Assembly: GCA_028749475.1 (NCBI GenBank)
Contig: JAQVWN010000005.1
Span: 50,959 to 114,958, forward strand
DNA length: 64,000 bases
Direction: 5' to 3'
Origin: Thomasclavelia sp.
GTDB lineage: Bacteria; Bacillota_I; Bacilli_A; Erysipelotrichales; Coprobacillaceae
This document shows, in pieces, positions 33,902 through 42,000 of the stretch. Position 1 is the stretch's first letter. Every line of letters begins with the position of its first letter. A program made the position numbers and the translations under genes. The notes beneath the pieces were generated by a model, which was not told the DNA's origin, made no database searches, and saw nothing but the letters and a program-made list of their open reading frames with translations.

Positions 33902-35164
33902 TTAGTCTTCTTCTTTAAAGAAGCTATCTAATAATTTATTAAACTTACTTGTATGCTCTTTAGGTTGAGTTTTCGTAAGTCCCTTAAACCTAATTGACAT
34001 TGTGCCTGTAACATCCGGCATTTGGACAGCTGTTTCATATGGTCCTAAGATTTTAGCTCTGTCAGCCATATAGAAAACCATTCCAACAGTTGAGACAAAA
34101 CTCATATCTCTAATCCCCACTATATCTGGACGATATAGTCTAGATGGAGAATCTAACACTTCACTAGCAACCTCATCTAACATTTCTAGTTCAGCGCCAC
34201 CACCAACAATAATAGTTTCATAGTTATGACCATCGTCGATAACTTTAATTTTATCTTTTATTACTTCCATTACTTCATGAGCAGATTTATTTAAAATGTC
34301 ACAAAGTTCTTTTTGGGTAAACTCTTTAGAGTCTTCATCATTATAATACGTAGTATGAATAACATCTTCTTGTCCAACTGTGTAGTCTAACGATCCATAC
34401 TTTATTTTATAAGTTTCTGCTTGTTTCATAGGAATTTGCATTTCAGCAGCAATACTTCTTGTAAAGTTATATCCACCAACTTGACAAGTAGTTAGGTATT
34501 TCAAATAACCATCTTTATAGAATGAAATAGTTGATGTTTTATATCCCATATCTATTAGAATTGCCCCTTCTTGAAGATAAGCTTCATCAAACGCTTCTTT
34601 AGCACAACTAAAAGCATTTATACTTATATCAGCCACTTCTAAACCGGCCTTTTCTACTATTTCAATATATGGATATAAGACTTTCTTATTTGATGTAATT
34701 ACTAATGAATCAACTATTAGATTTCTAGTAGGTTGATTTAGTGGAGCTTCTGTTGTAGCACCCTTATCAGAGTGAAATTTAACAGGAATTACTGAAATAA
34801 CTTCTTCATCTTTGTTTCTTTTAAAATGAGAAGATAGTTTTAATACTCTAACAACATCTTCACTAGTTACTACTCCTCCATCCCCTAAACTAATTGAACT
34901 ATCACTTTGATATAATTTAGCATGAGTAGTAGGAATATTAACTCCAACACATTTTATTTTTGCATCTAAGAATTCTTCAGCTGATGAAACTATTTCTCTA
35001 ACATCTTTAATAAGAAAACGACTATCTTCAATAATCCCATTCTTAATACCATGACTTGGAATCTTCTTTTGGTATAATACATTTAAATTAGAATTTATTA
35101 CTTCAGCAACTAGTATTTTTACTGTTGCCGATCCGATATCTAATACAGCATATACATCCTTCAT
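33902..35164 (-). CDS. ftsA: Cell-division protein FtsA
   Basis: 420 residues of the actin/Hsp70 ATPase superfamily: phosphate-1 loop LDIGSATVKILVAEV at residues 8-22, a 1C domain (SHGIKNGIIED), phosphate-2 LIDMGYKTSTISF and adenosine motif IVGGGAELEML. The C-terminal FNKLLDSFF segment is amphipathic and would bind membrane. FtsA tethers FtsZ to the membrane. AAGGAG precedes the ATG. A terminator-like hairpin separates it from the upstream divIB, implying some separate expression. Confidence 0.95.
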   Translation of the reverse strand: MKDVYAVLDIGSATVKILVAEVINSNLNVLYQKKIPSHGIKNGIIEDSRFLIKDVREIVSSAEEFLDAKIKCVGVNIPTTHAKLYQSDSSISLGDGGVVTSEDVVRVLKLSSHFKRNKDEEVISVIPVKFHSDKGATTEAPLNQPTRNLIVDSLVITSNKKVLYPYIEIVEKAGLEVADISINAFSCAKEAFDEAYLQEGAILIDMGYKTSTISFYKDGYLKYLTTCQVGGYNFTRSIAAEMQIPMKQAETYKIKYGSLDYTVGQEDVIHTTYYNDEDSKEFTQKELCDILNKSAHEVMEVIKDKIKVIDDGHNYETIIVGGGAELEMLDEVASEVLDSPSRLYRPDIVGIRDMSFVSTVGMVFYMADRAKILGPYETAVQMPDVTGTMSIRFKGLTKTQPKEHTSKFNKLLDSFFKEED

Positions 35165-35191
35165 CCTAAATCTCCTTATATTAAAAAATAT

Positions 35192-35240
35192 ACCATAAAA
35201 GCTATGGTGTTTAAAGGTTTTTTACCTATCACCATAGCCC
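35192..35240 (-). terminator. Hairpin between divIB and ftsA
   Basis: GCTATGGTG and CACCATAGC pair around an inner AGGT/ACCT stem; on the minus strand TTTTAT follows. It looks like an intrinsic terminator or attenuator separating the murG-murB-divIB part from ftsA-ftsZ. Confidence 0.65.
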
Positions 35241-35295
35241 TTTTTATGTGTTTTTTTCTTATTAGATTATTAAATATAAAATCATCAAAAATATC

Positions 35296-36063
35296 TTAAT
35301 TACTAGCGTACATATATTTGCCTACAAAATCATAATATTTATACCCTGGATATTGTTGCATTTTTTGGGCATAGTTATCTTTTTGTAGTTGTTTAGCCAT
35401 TTGATCTATTCGAACATACAATATCTTTCCATCATTCATATCAAATTCCATTCTATCATCATCACCAGTTAGAGGAGAATAGGATGCTTGTGATAGATTG
35501 TTCCTGACAATACTAGGTAATTTAATATATTCTTTCACCAGATTTTCAAACTTTTCTTTTTTAAATCCTTTAAATTCTGGTAAACGTTTTATATAATTTA
35601 CATATTTGTTTTTTGTATCTTTATATAATGTTCCTTTACTATCAAAAATATAAATAACATTTTTGATATTTGCATAACCATATAATTTAGTTTCTTTAAC
35701 ATCAATTGTGACATTACCAAAGAAATCTTTACTTACATTGCAGTTACTAATAAACGGAACAGATTCGACATCTGATTTAATACTACCTTTAGTAGTAAAT
35801 AATGAAACTGACTTGTGTGCTTTTACAGAGATACTATTATTAATATCATCACTACTTACCATTTCATTACCTGTAATTGTAATACTTTGAATTCTAGAAA
35901 GATCACTGATAAAAAAGGCTGCAATCAAAACAATAACTATAATTACAATAGCTACTTTACTCTTTTTAATACGTCTTCTTTTTTTATCTTCATGAAGTTT
36001 TTCGTCTACTGGATTAACATCATATTCGTTATAGACATGGACTTCTTTTTTTCTAAATTTCAT
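35296..36063 (-). CDS. divIB: Cell-division protein DivIB/FtsQ
   Basis: 255 residues: a basic cytoplasmic N-terminus, one transmembrane segment (about 35-57, AIVIIVIVLIAAFF) and an extracellular POTRA domain beginning IQSITITGNEMVSSDDI, then the beta domain. It acts with DivIC and FtsL in the divisome. GGGAGTAAG precedes the ATG, only a few bases after the murB stop. Its partners DivIC and FtsL are not in the window. Confidence 0.9.
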   Translation of the reverse strand: MKFRKKEVHVYNEYDVNPVDEKLHEDKKRRRIKKSKVAIVIIVIVLIAAFFISDLSRIQSITITGNEMVSSDDINNSISVKAHKSVSLFTTKGSIKSDVESVPFISNCNVSKDFFGNVTIDVKETKLYGYANIKNVIYIFDSKGTLYKDTKNKYVNYIKRLPEFKGFKKEKFENLVKEYIKLPSIVRNNLSQASYSPLTGDDDRMEFDMNDGKILYVRIDQMAKQLQKDNYAQKMQQYPGYKYYDFVGKYMYASN

Positions 36064-36067
36064 TTAC

Positions 36068-36988
36068 TTACTCCCAATTTATAAAACAAACTTCTTTTTT
36101 CAAATCAATACCATACTTTTCTAATACTGTATCATGAACTTTGGCAATTATATCATATATATCTTTTGCTGAAGCATATCCATTATTAACAATAAAATTA
36201 GAATGTTTAGGAGAAACTTGTGCTCCTCCTATTTCATAGCCTCTAAGCCCAGCATCATCGATAAATTTCCAAGCATTACCTTCTTTAGGATTTCTAAAAA
36301 CACTTCCACAACTAGGAAAATTCCAAGGTTGAGAAGACATTCTTCTTTCCTTACGACGATCAAGCGTAGCTTGAATCTCCTTAGGATCTTTCGTATTCAT
36401 TTTAAACGTTGCTTTTAAAACAATATACTTAGGATGATCTTGAATAATTGAATGACGATAACTAAACTTCATCTCTTCTTTGGTTAAAGTCCGGACTTTC
36501 AATTTATCATCTAAGATAGTTACACTTTCAACAACTTCAGAAAGATCATGTTTATAAGCTCCGGCATTCATGTATATTCCACCACCGATATTACCTGGAA
36601 TTCCACCCATAAATTCAAAGCCACTAAGTCCAACTTTAGCAGTTTCATAAGCCAACTTTATCATTGAAACTCCACCATCAGCTTCAACAATATTACCATT
36701 AATAGAAAATGAATTAAAAGTATCATTTAAAGAAATGATTATTCCATCAAAAGCTTTATCTGAAAATAACAGATTACTTCCTCGGCCAATAATAAATAGT
36801 TTAATTTTTCTTTTACGACAATATTTAATGACATTAACTAATGAATCAATATCTTTTACTTTTACAAATATTCGAGCTGGTCCTCCAACTTTAAAAGTCG
36901 TATGTTTATAGATAGGTTCATTATCTAAGACTTCACCAACATTCATTTCTTTTAAATCTAAACTGTATTGTTTAAATCTTGCTTCCAT
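36068..36988 (-). CDS. murB: UDP-N-acetylenolpyruvylglucosamine reductase MurB
   Basis: 306 residues. The FAD-binding part includes TTFKVGGPARIFVKV, IIGRGSNLLF and GIPGNIGGGIYMNAGAY; the catalytic region has CGSVFRNP (Ser proton donor) and GGAQVSPKHSNFIVN, with the final Glu near KKEVCFINWE. It reduces the enolpyruvyl group to UDP-MurNAc. It overlaps the murG end by 17 bases. The order murG-murB-divIB-ftsA-ftsZ is the usual dcw order in many Firmicutes. Confidence 0.97.
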   Translation of the reverse strand: MEARFKQYSLDLKEMNVGEVLDNEPIYKHTTFKVGGPARIFVKVKDIDSLVNVIKYCRKRKIKLFIIGRGSNLLFSDKAFDGIIISLNDTFNSFSINGNIVEADGGVSMIKLAYETAKVGLSGFEFMGGIPGNIGGGIYMNAGAYKHDLSEVVESVTILDDKLKVRTLTKEEMKFSYRHSIIQDHPKYIVLKATFKMNTKDPKEIQATLDRRKERRMSSQPWNFPSCGSVFRNPKEGNAWKFIDDAGLRGYEIGGAQVSPKHSNFIVNNGYASAKDIYDIIAKVHDTVLEKYGIDLKKEVCFINWE

Positions 36989-38066
36989 CTTTCAACATCC
37001 CTTCTATCAAATTATAAATATCTTTTAAAGCATTTGGTTTACCCAAAGCCTTAGAATTGGATTTTAACAAACTTTGTTTGTTATTATCCAAAATTATATC
37101 TTCTGCTTCTTTAATAAATAAGTCAGCATTTAAATCTTTTTCTTTTATCATTACTGCTGCTTGTTTATTCACTAATTCCAAAGCATTATACTCTTGATGA
37201 TTTGCAGCCACATATGGGCTAGGAATAAGAATTGCAGGTACTCCAAGAGCGGTTATTTCAGCTATAGTGCTAGCTCCTGCTCTAGAGACAATAACATCTG
37301 TATAATTCATTACTGATGGCATATCATCAATATAAGGAACTATCTTGACATTATCGCTAGCAGTAACCTTAGACATCATTTCATCATAATTATTTTTACC
37401 TGTTGCATATAATACTTGGTAATCTTTACCATCTATTCTTTTTAAAACATCAACCATTACATTATTAATACTACTAGACCCTAAAGAGCCCATAACAATA
37501 GTTATAAGTTTCTTTTTAGAATCTAAACCATATTTAGCAAATATATCCTTAGGAGTAGTATTTACAATAACACTAGCTCTAGGATTACCTAGTAAATGAG
37601 TCTTTTCTTTTGGAAATTCGTTATAAGCTTTTTCATAACAACATACTATTTGATCAACTTGATTAATTAAAATCTTATTAGTAAGACCAATAATTGAATT
37701 TTGTTCATGAATTAGAGTTTTGACACCAAGCTTTTCAGCTGCTTTAACAACACTAGCAGATGGATATCCTCCAAAGCCAATAACTATATCTGGTTTAAAC
37801 TTTTTTATAACTTTCTTAGCTGAACTAATAGATTTTATAAAGATTAAAGCACTATAGGCTTTCTTTATAGGATTTCCTACCATCCCTCTTACATTTAATC
37901 CAACATAGTTATATCCAAGTTTAGGAACCACTTCTGATTCTAATCTATCTTTAGTTCCAACAAAGATAAATTCACTTGTTGGATCATTCTTTTTAATATA
38001 CTCTACTAAAGCCAAGGCAGGATATAAATGTCCGCCCGTTCCTCCGGCACCAATTATTACTTTCAA
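36972..38066 (-). CDS. murG: Lipid II-forming glycosyltransferase MurG
   Basis: 364 residues. N-terminal GAGGTGGHLYPALAL is the membrane-proximal Gly-rich loop; GFGGYPSAS, HEQNSIIGLTNKI, and RAGASTIAEITALG complete the family signature. It transfers GlcNAc to lipid I at the inner membrane face. I place the start at TTG 38066 (MKVIIGAGGT) because GAGGTG lies six bases upstream; a GTG at 38075 would sit inside that ribosome site. First gene of the division block. Confidence 0.96.
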   Translation of the reverse strand: MKVIIGAGGTGGHLYPALALVEYIKKNDPTSEFIFVGTKDRLESEVVPKLGYNYVGLNVRGMVGNPIKKAYSALIFIKSISSAKKVIKKFKPDIVIGFGGYPSASVVKAAEKLGVKTLIHEQNSIIGLTNKILINQVDQIVCCYEKAYNEFPKEKTHLLGNPRASVIVNTTPKDIFAKYGLDSKKKLITIVMGSLGSSSINNVMVDVLKRIDGKDYQVLYATGKNNYDEMMSKVTASDNVKIVPYIDDMPSVMNYTDVIVSRAGASTIAEITALGVPAILIPSPYVAANHQEYNALELVNKQAAVMIKEKDLNADLFIKEAEDIILDNNKQSLLKSNSKALGKPNALKDIYNLIEGMLKDGSKI

Positions 38067-38135
38067 TCTATACACCTCACAAAGTTATTATACATTATTT
38101 ATTAATAATTGTATCACTTATAATTGGTTTTTTAG

Positions 38136-38141
38136 TATAAT
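38136..38141 (+). promoter_or_regulatory. -10 box for the receiver/GGDEF gene
   Basis: Perfect TATAAT on the plus strand with no good -35 partner, just upstream of AAAGGAG (38148-38154). Confidence 0.35.
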
Positions 38142-38163
38142 ATGGTTAAAGGAGATGTATCGT

Positions 38164-38997
38164 ATGAATGTTCTTATCATTGATGAAGTTAAACTTAATC
38201 ATTTAACTCTAAATGAAATACTTAGCGATTACTATATTACAGATTGTTATAGTGCTTCTAAAGCACTTGAATATATAAGTGATAAAAATTATAAGTTTGA
38301 TTGCATCATCATCAATATGATAATGCCAGAAGCTTTAGATACTATCTCTAAAATCAACAATATGAATTTAGATGTGTATCTACCTATTATCGCTATTTTA
38401 GTTGAAGATACCTACCATAACAAAATGGAGGCATTTACTTATAAAATTTATGATTACTTTGTAAAACCTTTTAAAGCTTCTATAATAAATGAAAGAGTAT
38501 TATCAGCAGTTACTTATCACAAACGATTAGAAGAGCTAGTAAACGGCAATATAGACCTTGTAAAAGACTTAAACCCTATAACTGGTACTCTTAACTATAA
38601 TGCTGCTAAATGGCTTATTGATGAAGATATAGCAAAGCATAAAAGCAATAGCTTATTTGTATATTGTAAGATTGTTGGTATGGAAGATATTTATAAGAAC
38701 TATGATCTAAGAACTGGTAATTTCACCTTATATTCAATTGCTAGATTTATAATGTCTCAATGTCAAAAGAAATATATAGTTGGTTATTTAGGCAACTATG
38801 ATTTTTGTATTTATCTAATGGACTTGAATAAAGAAGAAGATACAAATATCACTGTTGATAAATTAATTAGAATGTTTGTATTACAACGTGGAAATAGTAT
38901 TACAGATGATGTTGATATTAAAATGTCATACAAATATAATAATGAATTTTTAGATTTCGAAGAACTATTAAAAATCACGAAGGAATCTGCAAATTAA
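38164..38997 (+). CDS. Degenerate receiver/GGDEF two-domain protein
   Basis: 277 residues. Residues 1-120 resemble a response-regulator receiver: VLIID at the start, INMIMP where the phosphoacceptor Asp should stand but Asn is present, and YFVKPF retaining the conserved Lys. The second half resembles a worn GGDEF domain: DLNPITGTLNYNAA at the start and LGNYDFCIYL in place of GGDEF. Neither phosphorylation nor cyclase activity is likely. ATG 38164 follows AAAGGAG; the in-frame ATG at 38155 abuts that site and was rejected. Single gene between two minus-strand blocks, with its own terminator; role unknown. Confidence 0.7.
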   Translation: MNVLIIDEVKLNHLTLNEILSDYYITDCYSASKALEYISDKNYKFDCIIINMIMPEALDTISKINNMNLDVYLPIIAILVEDTYHNKMEAFTYKIYDYFVKPFKASIINERVLSAVTYHKRLEELVNGNIDLVKDLNPITGTLNYNAAKWLIDEDIAKHKSNSLFVYCKIVGMEDIYKNYDLRTGNFTLYSIARFIMSQCQKKYIVGYLGNYDFCIYLMDLNKEEDTNITVDKLIRMFVLQRGNSITDDVDIKMSYKYNNEFLDFEELLKITKESAN

Positions 38998-39025
38998 GAA
39001 TCTAAGTAATTAGATTCTTTTTTAT
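38996..39025 (+). terminator. Terminator of the receiver/GGDEF gene
   Basis: AAGAATCTAA-GTAA-TTAGATTCTT 10-bp stem followed by TTTTATTTAT; the stop codon is in the stem. Confidence 0.8.
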
Positions 39026-39035
39026 TTATAAGTAT

Positions 39036-39065
39036 AAAAAAGCTAACTCATAAGAGTTAGCTTTT
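39036..39065 (-). terminator. Terminator of the surface-protein gene
   Basis: AAAAGCTAACTC-ATAA-GAGTTAGCTTTT stem with a minus-strand T run (TTTTTTATAC), 12 bases after the surface-protein stop. Confidence 0.8.
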
Positions 39066-39076
39066 AGTTTAGAAAA

Positions 39077-42000
39077 TTAGTTTTCTTCTTTTCTTTTTCT
39101 TGTAGCCCCAAGACCTAATACAGCAGCAAGAAGTAATGTGATAAATGTTCCAATTGTCATTGTATTATCACCAGTTTTTACTTTAGCTTCTGGAGTTCTT
39201 TCAACTACAGTATATTGAGGATTAGAAGTTTCTTCTTCTCCACCTTCATCACTATTATCTACACCAGTAGCAATGTTTGTGAATTGTTGTTCAGCTTCAT
39301 CAAGAGCGGATGCACTTACAACAATCTTATACTCATTGTCACCTTTAGCTAATTTAATGTTTTCCCATGTTACAACATTTAAATTAATGTTAGAACCAAC
39401 TTCAGGGTCTACAGATTTAATTGTTAAACCTGTAGGAACATTATCAGTGATTGTATAATCTTGAATTACATCTTTTTCATCTAATGCTTTATTTGTAGCA
39501 GTAATGATATATGTGAATTCATCTTGGTCAGTGATAGCAGTAGGGTCTAATTTAGTTCCTTCTCCTAATTCCTTACCATTATAAAGTACTGTCTTTTTAA
39601 GACTAGTTAATGGATATAATCCAATATTTTCATCAGTTGCATCATCATCAGTAACATCAACTTCTGAAATTACAGCTCCTTTATCAGTTAATTCAGCTAA
39701 GTTACCTTTAGTATATTGATCAGTAGCAGTAGTAGACGCACCATCATTTGTTTCATTTACTTTAGTAACTTTATAAGCTTCATCATCAATATCAACTTTA
39801 ACTTGATATTTACCAGCAGGAATTGCACCTTCGAATTTGTAATTACCATCTTCATCAGTAACTACATCTTTGATTACATTTCCATCATAGTCTTTAGCAG
39901 GATTTCCATTTTCATCTAATAATGAAACTGTTAATCCTTCATATAATCTTTCAACAGGATCTCCGTTATCATCAACGTCATCCTTATCAATTGTACCTTT
40001 ACCATCTAGGTCAACCCAAACAGTTCCAGTAATTGTTCTGTTTTTATTATCAACAATGTCTAATACATCTTTATCTGTATTAGTTAATGTTTGATCTTTA
40101 CCATTAGCATCTTTATAAGTGATTGTTACAGTATATGTATCAGGATCATCTTCTTTAGTCTTTTCATCTAAAGTAACCTTAACTTTATATTCTGTAGCAT
40201 CTAATTGATATCCATCTGGTGCTTTTGTTTCTTTTAATGTATAAGTTCCAGCAGGAAGTTTAACATTAATTAAGATATCTTCATCATCATTAGTATCAAT
40301 TGTACCTTTCTTATCAGTACCTTCAACTTTAAGTTTTCCGTCAGTATCAGCCTTTAGATTAGCAACTACAGTACCTTGTTCATCTTTAAGTTCGAATTCA
40401 GCACCAGGAACAGCACCTTGTGCTTTTGTATCATCAACTTTTTTAGCAAACATTTCAGGTTTAGAATCTACTAAAGTAACTTCAGTAGCATATGTTTCAT
40501 CAGTAACTAATACAGCTTGTTCATTCCAATCATTATTTAGAGTCCTACTTTCAAGAGAAGCAGCAGCACGATTATATGCTTTTCCATTAGTTTTACCTTC
40601 TTTAGTACTTAATTCATCTCCTAAATCTTTTGATTCAGGCGCACGCATATTTATATATGCATATAATGATTGATTTTCAGCTAATTCAAATTTAGTTCCT
40701 ATAGTCGTTGTTGAGCAATCAACAGCAACACCAGTTACATATTTACCATCAATTTTACCATTTGCATCAGGAGTAGTAGTTACCCATCCTTGAGTAGTAT
40801 CATCTAAATTGTATTTGTATGCTGTGTCATTTGCATCAAATCCATCATATGTTGAATAGTAAACAACTGGTTTAATTCCTAAAGCTTCAAGTACACTAGT
40901 ATCTACGGCAGCTTGTGTAGTTCCGTCAGACTTAGTAGTAGCAAGTGTTCCTTGCCAGTGACTTCTGTCTGTTCCTGTACTATCTTTATAAGCACCTTCT
41001 AAAACATCAAATAAAACAATATTTTTTACAGCACCAGGTTTTCCATTTCCATAGATAATTGAGTAACGATAGTCAGTACCAACTTCTACGTCAGTTTTTT
41101 GTCCATAAGTTATTGAGTCTTTAGAAACTAGTTTTCTTATACCATTAACATTAATTGCATTTACTAGTGGAAATTGAATTCCGGTATTGTAAACTGTAGA
41201 TAATGTATCTGTCGTACCACCAGTCAAATGATCCATAATATAGATAGGATCTTCAGTTGTTCCAATATTAAAGTAAGGAGAAACAGTACCTGTTAAATCT
41301 GCAACGTTGTCATTTGTAAGAGAACTTCTATCAGATGGTCCAATTAAACTAGTATCGCTTGATTGATATGCAATGTAATCTTTCAAGCCTGCTGTTGCTG
41401 ACGTACCACCACTTGTAAGGTTAGCAACAACATCATTAGCCCAACTACATTTTAAAGTGTAGTCAACTATAAATCCACTTTGTAAATAATTACCAGTTCC
41501 TTGTTGACCACTATAATTAGTGATTTCAGTAGATTCTGGATAATAAGTGTTATTAATAGCATTACCACTATTATCAGTTACATCACTTATTTCAAATTTA
41601 ACTAAAGTACGTCCTGTACCATTATAATTAGGTGTTTTAGTAACAACCACTTTAGCTTTTGTCTGATCTGCAGAAACACCATGAGCAACCACTGAATCTT
41701 CATCAATCATTACTCCCATTGGTAATAAATCATATAGCACACCAGATGTACGGTTGATGTTTGTTCCATTATCCATTGCCACTTCTGTATTAGCCGTTGT
41801 CATTGGATAATATTCAACACCATTTAATCTTACATTTTGAAAAACAGTTTCTGAAATCAAATTATTTTCATCACTTAATTTTGTTTTAGTGACATTAGAA
41901 TTACCTTTAACACCTGTTAAATAGACATTGGCATTAGTTCTAAAATGATTATCAGTTCCATCCAAAGCTAATAATTGTTTAGTGGATCCGTTTTGTCCAG

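Noticed and set aside
38155..38163. Start of the receiver/GGDEF gene at ATG 38155
   Set aside because: AAAGGAG directly abuts this ATG, leaving no spacing; the ATG at 38164 has the correct distance.
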